From: a filamentous cyanobacterium ESFC-1 | GTDB taxonomy: Bacteria > Cyanobacteriota > Cyanobacteriia > Cyanobacteriales > Spirulinaceae | Assembly: GCA_000380225.1 (NCBI GenBank) | Contig: KB904821.1 | Span: 1,062,680 to 1,126,679 of the forward strand | Reading direction: 5' to 3' | Length of the DNA: 64,000 nt | Shown: positions 42,284 through 49,816 of the stretch, piece after piece | Position numbering within the stretch: position 1 is the first letter of the stretch | Layout of the letters: every line of letters begins with the position of its first letter | Translations under genes and position numbers: made by a program | The notes under the pieces: model-generated | The model's input: the letters and a program-made list of their open reading frames with translations, nothing else | Told to the model about the DNA's origin: nothing | Database searches by the model: none

Positions 42284-42925
42284 TTAACCCTGAAACTGAG
42301 TTAACAACCAAGCCCCCACTGTAGCGCGATCGCCTTCTCGACTACGTTGCAATGCTTCTTCAACAATAGCAATGGGTAAACCCGTTAAAACCTGGGATTC
42401 AGTAAGACGCTGACTGCCGCGATTCGCAATTGCGTAAGCTGAAATTTGCGCCTTTTGGACATCTACCACCCAGTATTCAGCGACTTCTAATTCTTCATAC
42501 AAAAAGCGTTTATTTCCTTGGTCATCCAGCAACGAAGATACAGCAATTTCAATAGCTAAATTGGGAGGAGGAAACCGATCTAAATTCACCACTGCTGTTC
42601 CCCAGGGAATTGCTTGAGCTTGTTCGCGGATATAATAAGATAAATCGGGTTGACATTCCCTTTCTCCGGTTGCACGATAGCTACAATTGGCTAACCCTTT
42701 AAACGCAATTCCTTTGACAGTGCAATAGAGTTGTACCACAAAATCCACTAGGGAATTATCCGCAGCATGGTCATGACCAACGGGTGACATTTCTATCCTC
42801 ATATAGCCTTGATGAAAATAGCTTTTAGCTTTCGCTAAATTTGGATGCGCGATCGCTTCTAGATAATCCTCCCAAGAAGTTTCAACCCAAACATCTGTTA
42901 ATACAGGTGTAGATAAATCACTCAT
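42284..42925 (-). CDS. Uma2 family protein (DUF820)
   Basis: A 213-residue member. Core: WEDYLEAIAHPNLAKAKSYFHQGYMRIEMSPVGHDHA, ECQPDLSYYI (Asp), NLAIEIAVSSLLDD (Glu) and VAEYWVVDVQKAQI. Like other Uma2 proteins it has the fold of PD-(D/E)XK nucleases. It is unlike its neighbour at 41489 in sequence, so the two are not a recent duplication. The 225-base gap to that gene contains a 16-codon frame at 42238-42288 (MTQITLSELINHKYLT), which may be a truncated gene start. Confidence 0.87.
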   Translation of the reverse strand: MSDLSTPVLTDVWVETSWEDYLEAIAHPNLAKAKSYFHQGYMRIEMSPVGHDHAADNSLVDFVVQLYCTVKGIAFKGLANCSYRATGERECQPDLSYYIREQAQAIPWGTAVVNLDRFPPPNLAIEIAVSSLLDDQGNKRFLYEELEVAEYWVVDVQKAQISAYAIANRGSQRLTESQVLTGLPIAIVEEALQRSREGDRATVGAWLLTQFQG

Positions 42926-43042
42926 ATCTTTAGAAACTATTTTCCTTCCTCCAATATAGCGACCGCTTACATCGCTTAAGACACCCTAAAAATAAGCTGA
43001 AGAGCAGAGTGGAAGAGGGGTTTACCATGAGGGTGATAACAA

Positions 43043-44758
43043 TTAATAATGCGTCCCAGTTTTGCGGTGATGGACTGCGGTTACCCCATCCGATTCTAGA
43101 ACTTTTCCGGTTTGGGCGATCGCGTAAATCAACCAATGATCGCCACACTCCATGCGGTTATCGACGCGACATTCAACGTAAGCCAAAGCATCTTTGAGAA
43201 CCGGTGCGCCATTTTCCGCTTTTTCGGTCTCAATGCCTTCAAAACGGTCTTCTCCGGGGGCAAAGGGCTTGAGAAACTGTTTCATAAGCGGATTCGCTTT
43301 GCCTTCCGGCAGAATATTGAGAACAAAAGGATTACCACTATGTAGCAAAGTTTCAATAGCCCGGTCTTTCGCCACCGCCACCGTCAGTCCGGGGGGGTTA
43401 AACGTCGCTTGAGACACCCAGGACGCTAACATCGCCCCAGACACCTCCTCCTGCTGGCTGGTGACGACACAAAGCGACCCAACGAGGCGGCCCACGGCTT
43501 GGGCGGTGCGATCGGCTTGTGACCCCTTGGGAGGCTTAGGAGTGCGGGTTTTCTTGGCTTTTTTCAGGGCTTGGGCGAAGTCGATTCCCGCTTCTTCGCA
43601 ATACTGTAACGTGGCCGCGTCGGGTTTGAATTTCACCCGGATGGTGTCGAAACCGAGGCGATAACCTGCGTCGCGGAATTTACTTTCAATGAGGTCAATG
43701 GCTTCCCCACTCCAGCCAAACGACCCAAACGCCCCGGCCAGCTTGGTTTTATCCGCAGAGGCGAGGATAATGCCCAAAGCGGTTTGAATTTGGGTGGGGG
43801 CGTGGCCGCCGAGGGTAGGAGACCCGACAATCACCCCGGCGCATTTTTCGATGATGGCTTTGACTTCTTCGGGGTCGGCGATTTCGGCGTTGATGGATTC
43901 GACGGCGACTCCGGCTTTGGTAATCCCCCGCGCGATCGCATCGGCGACAACGGCAGTATTACCGTAAGCTGAAGCGTAGACGACGGCTACAGATATTTCC
44001 TTTTTTTGCTGGTCTTGGGCCCACTGTTGATAAGCCGCGATCAGTTGCGACAAGCCGTAACGGACTAAGGGCCCGTGACCTGTCGCGTAAATTTGAGCGG
44101 GTTTGACAATGACTTTTTCGACGGCGTTGGCGATTTTTTTGGCGTGGGGGGCCATGACGCAATCGAAGTAATAGCGACGGTCTTCGAGATACACTTGCCA
44201 GCCTTCGTCAAAAACTTGATCGCCGCAAACGTGCGCCCCAAAGAGTTTATCGCTGTAGAGAATTTTGGTTTTGGGGTCGTAGGTACAAAGTTGGTCGGGG
44301 TAGCGAGGATTGGGAGTTAGGATAAATTCGAGGTGATGACCTTGGCCGAGGTCGAGGGTTTCGTCGCTTTTAATAATTTGAATGTTGAGGTCGGGGGTTT
44401 CGAGGATTTCGCGCAGGGAAATGGCGGCAGGATTGGAACAAACAAAGGTAATCTGCGGGGCGATTTCGAGAAGGACTTTGAGGGTTTCGCCGCGATTGGG
44501 GTTAACGTGACCGAGAATGACGTAATCGATGGTTTTGGGATCGAGGCGTTGTTGGACTTCTTTAAGGAAGATTTTGGTAAAGGATTCCCCAGGGGGGTCA
44601 AAAAGGGCGGTTTTGTCGGCGTTGATAATATAGGAGTTGGCGGTTGTACCTTTTTGCAAAGCATATTCGATTTCAAATTTGAGTCGATCCCAAGTGCGCG
44701 ATCGCAAGGCGGTGGTATCAATGGCGATAGGATAGGCTTGTACGTCTCTGGCTTTCAT
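43043..44758 (-). CDS. flv1: Diflavin flavodiiron protein, Flv1 type
   Basis: A 571-residue protein with three parts: a metallo-beta-lactamase-like domain (about 25-250), a flavodoxin domain (about 258-400; VAVVYASAYGNTAVVADAI and GSPTLGGHAPTQIQTALG) and a C-terminal flavin reductase domain (about 420-571). The di-iron site is non-canonical: where H-x-E-x-D-H is expected, it reads HVNPNR. Such substitutions are typical of Flv1/Flv2-type proteins. Flv1 with Flv3 reduces oxygen to water at the acceptor side of photosystem I. No flv3 lies in the window, so a partner must be encoded elsewhere. Uma2 and hypothetical genes surround it. Confidence 0.85.
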   Translation of the reverse strand: MKARDVQAYPIAIDTTALRSRTWDRLKFEIEYALQKGTTANSYIINADKTALFDPPGESFTKIFLKEVQQRLDPKTIDYVILGHVNPNRGETLKVLLEIAPQITFVCSNPAAISLREILETPDLNIQIIKSDETLDLGQGHHLEFILTPNPRYPDQLCTYDPKTKILYSDKLFGAHVCGDQVFDEGWQVYLEDRRYYFDCVMAPHAKKIANAVEKVIVKPAQIYATGHGPLVRYGLSQLIAAYQQWAQDQQKKEISVAVVYASAYGNTAVVADAIARGITKAGVAVESINAEIADPEEVKAIIEKCAGVIVGSPTLGGHAPTQIQTALGIILASADKTKLAGAFGSFGWSGEAIDLIESKFRDAGYRLGFDTIRVKFKPDAATLQYCEEAGIDFAQALKKAKKTRTPKPPKGSQADRTAQAVGRLVGSLCVVTSQQEEVSGAMLASWVSQATFNPPGLTVAVAKDRAIETLLHSGNPFVLNILPEGKANPLMKQFLKPFAPGEDRFEGIETEKAENGAPVLKDALAYVECRVDNRMECGDHWLIYAIAQTGKVLESDGVTAVHHRKTGTHY

Positions 44759-45001
44759 ATATTTATTTCATTAACATTTGCTTCTATTATCTAGCATTCT
44801 GTTAATAAAATAAAGAGCGAGCTTATTACTTTTTTTAAGAAAAGCAATTGAATCTCGTTTCTAAGTTATATCTAGAAAAGCTAGATTGAGGCACTACTTC
44901 AATTCAAAAGTAACGAAATTAATCCGATCGCAAACAACGCCCAATCAAGCGCGTTATAATTTTTCTAAGAATCAGCAATTAGCATCAGAGAAATTAAAAC
45001 C

Positions 45002-45400
45002 ATGCCAATCGTTAAAATTGATGCTCAGTTATCTAAAAACGATTTACTCCAAGCAGCACAACAACTTAGTCCCACTGAATTATCAGAATTTATTCAAGAA
45101 ATCCTAATGCTCAATGCCAAAAAAACAGCGCCTTCTTTAAATCAAAAGGAAGCTAACTTATTGATTGAAATTAATCAAGGTATTGACCCCGATCTTCAAC
45201 AAGAATATCAACAACTTATCCAAAAACGTGATTTAGAAACCCTAAGTAAAACAGAATATAAAAAACTTTTAGACTTAACCGATATTATCGAAACTTATCA
45301 AGCTAAACTTTTAGAAAATGTAGCCCAACTCGCCCGACTGCGGCAAGTACCTTTTAGTACCTTAATTAAACAATTAGGGATTCAACCTACTTCTCTATGA
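45002..45400 (+). CDS. Hypothetical protein, first gene of an HNH bicistron
   Basis: A 132-residue helical, soluble protein: VKIDAQLSKNDLLQAAQQL, SPTELSEFIQEILMLNA, EANLLIEINQGIDPDLQQEY, LSKTEYKKLLDLTDIIE, and a C-terminal LARLRQVPFSTLIKQLGI. I do not recognise a named family. It overlaps the following HNH gene by four bases (ATGA), so the two are translationally coupled. The arrangement resembles small two-gene modules in which one product controls or chaperones the other. A TATAAT sequence lies near 44956. Confidence 0.7.
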   Translation: MPIVKIDAQLSKNDLLQAAQQLSPTELSEFIQEILMLNAKKTAPSLNQKEANLLIEINQGIDPDLQQEYQQLIQKRDLETLSKTEYKKLLDLTDIIETYQAKLLENVAQLARLRQVPFSTLIKQLGIQPTSL

Positions 45401-45816
45401 CAGAGCCATCCTCATCTCTAAAACAAACTGTGCGAGAACGAGCGCGAGGCTGCTGTGAATATTGTTGGAGTCAAGAAAAATTTGCTACCCAAAGTTTTTC
45501 TATTGAACATATCTATCCTTTAAGTAAAGGTGGGCAAACCAGTTTAGAAAACCTCGCTCTCGCTTGCCAAGGCTGCAATAATTATAAATATAATAAAACA
45601 AAAAGTAAAGACCCTGTGAATCAAGAATTAGTGTCTCTTTATCATCCTAGACAACAGCAGTGGCAAGAACATTTTGCTTGGAATGAAGATTATACTTTGA
45701 TAGTTGGATTGACTCCTACTGGACGCACAACAGTAACAGAATTGCGTTTAAATCGATCGGGATTAGTCAATTTACGCCAAATTTTATATGCAATGGGCGA
45801 ACATCCTCCAAATTAG
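45397..45816 (+). CDS. HNH endonuclease
   Basis: A 139-residue protein. Zinc-binding CEYC (residues 20-23) and CQGC pairs frame the HNH core: FSIEHIYPLSKGGQTSLENLALACQGCNNYK, in which IEHI supplies the first His and NNYKYNK the last residues. All catalytic positions expected of the HNH/McrA fold appear present. It overlaps the preceding hypothetical gene by four bases. Targets unknown; the pair could be a selfish or defence module. Confidence 0.88.
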   Translation: MTEPSSSLKQTVRERARGCCEYCWSQEKFATQSFSIEHIYPLSKGGQTSLENLALACQGCNNYKYNKTKSKDPVNQELVSLYHPRQQQWQEHFAWNEDYTLIVGLTPTGRTTVTELRLNRSGLVNLRQILYAMGEHPPN

Positions 45817-45989
45817 TAGCTGATAAATATCGTCACAGCGAAGAATCAATAAACAGTACAATTTTAGCTTCTATGCTTTTAGATTGTACTTAGAAATGCA
45901 GTTTTGAAGTTCTGCCTCAATTCTATTTGTTCTTGTATCATATTATTCTATTCTGCAATCTTAGCCTTAAGCTTTTACTTGATTTTCTA

Positions 45990-46045
45990 TTAAGGCAAAG
46001 GCTCATTTTCTCGTCCCTTAGTAGAACCAAGGAACGAGGTTAATT
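45990..46045. repeat. CCTTGG/CCAAGG-type hairpin repeat
   Basis: CTCGTCCCTTAGTAGAACCAAGGAACGAG near 46014, between the HNH and LRR genes. The region to 46135 is duplicated at 48063-48210. Confidence 0.75.
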
Positions 46046-46080
46046 TTTACTTTTGCTTGACAGAGTGCGATATTGGTGTT

Positions 46081-47049
46081 CTACTCGAAGTTACAAGCGG
46101 TTTCTGGTTGAATGGGACAAGTGGGACTTTCGAGATCGTTTCCACTAAGCTGAAGCCATTTCAGATTCTGGAGATTGGTTAAGGGGGTTATGTCTGCAAT
46201 CTCATTTCTACTAAGAACAAGCGCCTGAAGATTCTGAAGATTGGCTAAGGGCGTTACATCTTCAATATTATTTTCACGAAGATAAAGCGTTGTTAGACTC
46301 TGGAGACTGGCTAAAGGGGTTACGTCTTCAATCTCATTTTCATTAAGATAAAGCGCTTCGAGATTCTGGAGATTGGCTAAGGGGCTTACATCGACAATCT
46401 CATTGGCAACAAGCAAAAGCCTTGTTAGACTCTGGAGATTGGCTACCGGGGTTATGTCTACAATTTCATTGTAACTAAGATGAAGCGCTGTCAGACTCTG
46501 GAGATTGGCTAAGGGGCTTACATCGACAATCTCATTATTATCAAGCCAAAGTGTTGTCAAACTCTGGAGATTGGCTAAAGGGGTGACATCGACAACCTCA
46601 TTGAAGGCAAGAGAAAGCTTTTCGAGATTCTGGAGATTGGCTACGGGGGTGACATCGACAATCTCATTGTTATCAAGCGTAAGCCTTGTCAGATTCTGGA
46701 GATTGGCTAAGGAGGTTACATCGACAATCTCATTCCGCCAAAGAACAAGCTCTTCGATATTCTGGAGACTGGCTAAGGGCGTTACATCGACAATCTCATT
46801 GTTACTAAGAGATATCTCGTTTTTCTGGGTGAGGATTTCTGTGGCGCGATCGCACTCTTCTGTTTCTGCTTCCTCTAATAACACTTGAACCGTATGACGA
46901 GCCTCTGGGGTTAAATCGTCTTGATTCAGACACCAATCCGTAAACGTCTCAAAGGTATCTGACGGATTTTCAACTTGTGCGATTGCCCTGTCAACACTGA
47001 CAATCATTCCTAAAATTGCCAAGAACCCAGAATAGATGATTTGCTTCAC
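46081..47049 (-). CDS. Secreted leucine-rich repeat protein (internalin-like)
   Basis: A 322-residue protein with a signal peptide ending in AIAQ (about residue 25). A helical N-terminal cap with two Cys residues precedes ten perfect-length 22-residue LRR units of the form IVDVTPLANLQNLExLxLxxNE (about residues 83-302). The C-terminus has a Cys pair (SPTCPIQPETACNF) that probably caps the solenoid. The regularity of the units, also visible as 66-base DNA repeats, suggests recent expansion. LRR solenoids of this type bind proteins. A truncated copy of its 3' end lies at 48145-48210. Confidence 0.9.
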   Translation of the reverse strand: MKQIIYSGFLAILGMIVSVDRAIAQVENPSDTFETFTDWCLNQDDLTPEARHTVQVLLEEAETEECDRATEILTQKNEISLSNNEIVDVTPLASLQNIEELVLWRNEIVDVTSLANLQNLTRLTLDNNEIVDVTPVANLQNLEKLSLAFNEVVDVTPLANLQSLTTLWLDNNEIVDVSPLANLQSLTALHLSYNEIVDITPVANLQSLTRLLLVANEIVDVSPLANLQNLEALYLNENEIEDVTPLASLQSLTTLYLRENNIEDVTPLANLQNLQALVLSRNEIADITPLTNLQNLKWLQLSGNDLESPTCPIQPETACNFE

Positions 47050-47090
47050 GATCGCTTCCTTTTTTTGTCTTCATATCAAGCTCTAGTTTA

Positions 47091-47208
47091 AAAGTTAGCA
47101 GCAGCAATGCTAAGGTTGAGAATCGGTTTGGCGATCGCTCCTGGAATAGCGGTACTGCCGATATGCTGGATATCGAGGACGCGATCGCCCAAAACTGCTG
47201 CTAACTTT
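47091..47208 (-). pseudogene. GrpB-like fragment between 14-base inverted repeats
   Basis: On the minus strand the frame VLGDRVLDIQHIGSTAIPG followed by AIAKPILNL matches the characteristic H(I/V)GSTxxPG...AKPI block of the GrpB (UPF0157) nucleotidyltransferase-like family. Only about 30 codons are left and no start exists. The fragment lies between perfect inverted repeats AAAGTTAGCAGCAG (47091-47104) and CTGCTGCTAACTTT (47195-47208). Confidence 0.6.
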
Positions 47209-47264
47209 TCTTACATGAACAAATCCGGTCATTTCGGATCGTATTCGGCTTAACTAACAAAGCT

Positions 47265-47957
47265 TCATTCAAGGTTACGCGATCGCCCTGCTAACTCCTG
47301 CACAAAAGCTTGATGAATGGGGTCAGCAATCCCAGCTTGCAGCCCATTCAGCACCTCCATCATTTTGCCCTCTAATAAAGCTGGCACATTCAGCCACAAT
47401 CCGGGAAACACGCTACTGCGAATCATGCCATCGGTATCCGGTTCAATTAAGACAAATTCCTCGGCTTGTAACCGAAACCAACTGAGGCGATTCTCAAAAG
47501 TTGACCACACCAAATATTCCTGTACCCCATTGCGTTGATAGGCATTTTGCTTGTCTCCTAAGTCAATGGCTGCACTACTCGTAGCAATTTCCGCCACTAA
47601 CTCTGGTGTCCCTTCGATATAACCATCTTCGCTAATCGTGGAGTTACCGCCAACTTCAATTCGCAGCAGGGCATCTGGTTGGGGTTCATTGTCCATATCT
47701 AGCCGGGTGGTTGTGTTATCAGCAGCACTAACACCGGGAGTAGCTGTCCAATACACCCCTAACCAGGTGATTAAGGCAGCGTGAGGTGTACCGTGAAAGA
47801 CTCTAACTGGGGAGGCCACGTAAACCACTCCTTCAATCAATTCAGCCTTAAATTTTTCTGGGGTTGCTTCATAGCGGCGCTCAAACTCAGCACGAGTGAG
47901 GCGATCGCCACTTTCTAGGGGTGGAATTGGAAGGGAACGAGCAGGCTGCAACACCAT
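47265..47957 (-). CDS. Uma2 family protein (DUF820)
   Basis: About 230 residues from ATG 47957. Core: RYEATPEKFKAELIEGVVYVASPV, HGTPHAALITWLGVYWTATPG, EPQPDALLRIEVGG (Asp), TPELVAEIATSSAAIDLGDKQ (Glu) and VQEYLVWSTFENRLSW. Longer C-terminus than the other copies. It lies between the GrpB fragment and the LRR echo, inside a stretch bounded by direct repeats of the LRR 3' end. Confidence 0.87.
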   Translation of the reverse strand: MVLQPARSLPIPPLESGDRLTRAEFERRYEATPEKFKAELIEGVVYVASPVRVFHGTPHAALITWLGVYWTATPGVSAADNTTTRLDMDNEPQPDALLRIEVGGNSTISEDGYIEGTPELVAEIATSSAAIDLGDKQNAYQRNGVQEYLVWSTFENRLSWFRLQAEEFVLIEPDTDGMIRSSVFPGLWLNVPALLEGKMMEVLNGLQAGIADPIHQAFVQELAGRSRNLE

Positions 47958-48062
47958 AATCAAAAATCAAAGTTTAGAGGCATCAAGGAGATGGTATCTA
48001 TTTTAGTCCACCCCCAGTAGGCAATAGAGAAGACGCGATCGCCCTTTTTTCTCGTTGTTAGA

Positions 48063-48215
48063 TTTAACCTCGTTTCTAGGTTGTACCAAGGAACGAGGTT
48101 AATTTTTACCTTTACTTTCAAGACAGAGTGCGATATTGATGTTCTACTCAAAGCGGCAAACGGTTTCTGGTTGAATTGGACAAGTGGGAGTTTTGAGATC
48201 GTTTCCACCTTGAGT
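48063..48215 (-). pseudogene. Echo of the LRR gene 3' end with its downstream hairpin
   Basis: On the minus strand 48210-48145 reads GGNDLKTPTCPIQPETVCRFE and a TAG stop, corresponding to GNDLESPTCPIQPETACNFE at the end of the LRR protein. The flanking GACAGAGTGCGATATTGATG, the TTAATTTTTAC stretch and the CCAAGGAACGAG hairpin arm also match 46022-46080 in the same order. No more of the LRR gene is present. It is a diverged direct duplication of about 120 bases. Confidence 0.8.
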
Positions 48216-48269
48216 TCTGATGAATCAGTTTGATTTTGATACAATAAGCTATAAAATAAAAGTTTATAT

Positions 48270-48839
48270 ATGACTGCAATTCAGCTAAATCTAGCCCCCC
48301 TCATTCAGCATTTAACCGCCGAACAGTTCTATGAATTGTGCATGGCAAATAAAGATGTGGTGATGGAACGAAGTGCAACTGGAGAATTGATTATTATGCC
48401 CCCTGTTGGCGGTGAAAGTGGCGAACGAGAAGCAAACTATATCACCGATCTAAATATTTGGAATCGTCAGACTCAACTGGGAAAAGTATTCAGTTCCTCC
48501 ACTGTATTTAGATTACCTCAAGGGGGCGATCGCTCTCCTGATGCTGCCTGGGTTTCCCTAGAACGCTGGCAAGCCCTCACTCCCGAACAACGGCGAAAAT
48601 TCCCACCCCTATGTCCCGATTTTGTCTTAGAATTGCGTTCAGAGAGCGATCGCCTTAAGCCCCTACAAAATAAAATGCAAGAATACCTCACAAGCGGTTT
48701 ACAACTGGGGTGGCTAATCGATCCGCAAAATCAAAAAGTTGAGATTTATCGCCCTCATCAAGAGGTAGAAATTTTTGCCCTTCCCGCTACTGTTTCAGGA
48801 GAAGATGTATTACCCGGCTTTCGTTTAGAAATCGAGTAA
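48270..48839 (+). CDS. Uma2 family protein (DUF820)
   Basis: A 189-residue member: LTAEQFYELCMANKDVVMERSATGE, MPPVGGESGEREANYITDL, DRSPDAAWVSLERW (Asp), PDFVLELRSESDRLKPLQNKM (Glu-x-Arg) and GLQLGWLIDPQNQKVEIYRP. This is the subtype common in filamentous cyanobacteria. Codons 2-14 are repeated, without a start codon, at 48904-48942 just before the UPF0175 gene. Confidence 0.9.
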   Translation: MTAIQLNLAPLIQHLTAEQFYELCMANKDVVMERSATGELIIMPPVGGESGEREANYITDLNIWNRQTQLGKVFSSSTVFRLPQGGDRSPDAAWVSLERWQALTPEQRRKFPPLCPDFVLELRSESDRLKPLQNKMQEYLTSGLQLGWLIDPQNQKVEIYRPHQEVEIFALPATVSGEDVLPGFRLEIE

Positions 48840-48903
48840 AGTTAAGGAATATTTTGAAAAAATAAGGAACGAAGTTAGCGCGATTATAAATAACTTACAA
48901 CAG

Positions 48904-48942
48904 ACCGCAATTAAACTAAACTTAGCCCCTCTAATTCAGCTC
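48904..48942 (+). pseudogene. Echo of the Uma2 gene 5' end
   Basis: The frame reads TAIKLNLAPLIQL, corresponding to TAIQLNLAPLIQH at codons 2-14 of the Uma2 gene at 48270. The start codon is replaced by CAG. It is in frame with, and directly followed by, the ATG of the UPF0175 gene. Confidence 0.7.
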
Positions 48943-49182
48943 ATGTCTAACGCCAAAGCCCTACAAACGATTGCCCAAAATCTCCCTGTATTCAGTACAA
49001 CAGAGCAAAAAGAACGATTTTTATTTATTATAGGTGCGCTAACAACTCGCATCATCAGCTTACGAAAAGCTTCTGAGTTGATGAATTTAGAAACTGAGGT
49101 AATGTTACAAATTCTGGATAGCTTGGGAATCGAATTTTCCTATTTAGCGCCTGAAGATATCGAACGAGAAAATATATGGTGA
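48943..49182 (+). CDS. UPF0175-like antitoxin
   Basis: A 79-residue protein with the UPF0175 pattern: a helix (TEQKERFLFIIGALTTRIIS), a helix-turn-helix-like segment (LRKASELMNLETEVMLQILDSLGI) and a tail (FSYLAPEDIERENIW). UPF0175 proteins serve as antitoxins to PIN-domain (DUF3368) toxins. The stop overlaps the start of the PIN gene by seven bases, as usual for such pairs. The sequence just upstream is an echo of a Uma2 5' end. Confidence 0.82.
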   Translation: MSNAKALQTIAQNLPVFSTTEQKERFLFIIGALTTRIISLRKASELMNLETEVMLQILDSLGIEFSYLAPEDIERENIW

Positions 49183-49673
49183 TACCAATCAAAGTTGTTA
49201 TTAATTCATCGCCGCTTATCTTCTTGAGTAAGTTGCAATTTCTATCGATATTTTTGAACGAAGCTTATGAATTTTATATTCCGACTTCAGTTCAGTCTGA
49301 AATTGAAGCTAAAAGCGATTTAGTCGCTTCTGCGATCGCACCATTCATTGATTCTGTCATTTTGCAAGTTCAATCTACCAATTTACAGACTCTTTTTGAA
49401 CAACTTTGTTTGAAATTAGGTCGCGGAGAATCAGAAACAATTGCTCTTGCGACTGAACTACAAGCAGATTTTATAATATTAGACGATCTCGCTGCTCGTA
49501 AAACAGCCGCTAGTTTAGGATTAAATGTTAAAGGAACTTTAGCAATTATTAGAAAACTAAGTCAAGAAAACAAAATTGAAATTGGCGATCGCGCTCAATT
49601 TTATCAAAAATTAATAGATATCGATTTTAGGATTTCGCGGTCTATTTTTGATGATATTTTTGCAGATTTGTAA
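49176..49673 (+). CDS. PIN-domain toxin (DUF3368)
   Basis: A 165-residue PIN ribonuclease-like protein. The acidic residues of the fold are visible: VVINSSPLIFLSKL (N-terminal Asp replaced by Asn, as in many DUF3368 proteins), YIPTSVQSEIEA, GRGESETIALATELQADFIILDDLAARKTAASLG. DUF3368 toxins pair with UPF0175 antitoxins, and the upstream gene is one. Together they are a type II toxin-antitoxin module, probably cleaving RNA. Confidence 0.87.
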   Translation: MVIPIKVVINSSPLIFLSKLQFLSIFLNEAYEFYIPTSVQSEIEAKSDLVASAIAPFIDSVILQVQSTNLQTLFEQLCLKLGRGESETIALATELQADFIILDDLAARKTAASLGLNVKGTLAIIRKLSQENKIEIGDRAQFYQKLIDIDFRISRSIFDDIFADL

Positions 49674-49737
49674 TGAATACAAGCTACAATTTTTCTCGTT
49701 ATACTCTTTGATTTTATATTGAGGCAGAGTCCCGTTT

Positions 49738-49800
49738 TCTCGTCCCTTGGTAGAATCAAGGAACGAGGTTGAAAGCCCTAAAGGGCTTACTACGAAACGA
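49738..49800. repeat. CCTTGGT/ACCAAGG-type hairpin repeat with AGCCCTAAAGGGCT
   Basis: CTCGTCCCTTGGTAGAATCAAGGAACGAG followed by the palindrome AAGCCCTAAAGGGCTT. Lies between the toxin gene and the convergent DsbA-like gene and could terminate both. Confidence 0.7.
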
Positions 49801-49816
49801 GATTTAAGCGAGCAAA

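Noticed and set aside
42238-42288. Possible truncated gene MTQITLSELINHKYLT
   Set aside because: Only 16 codons, no ribosome-binding site or recognised family; noted in the adjoining Uma2 entry but not called.
47960-48244. Minus-strand frame of 94 residues
   Set aside because: It crosses the hairpin repeat and the LRR echo in another frame and resembles no protein.
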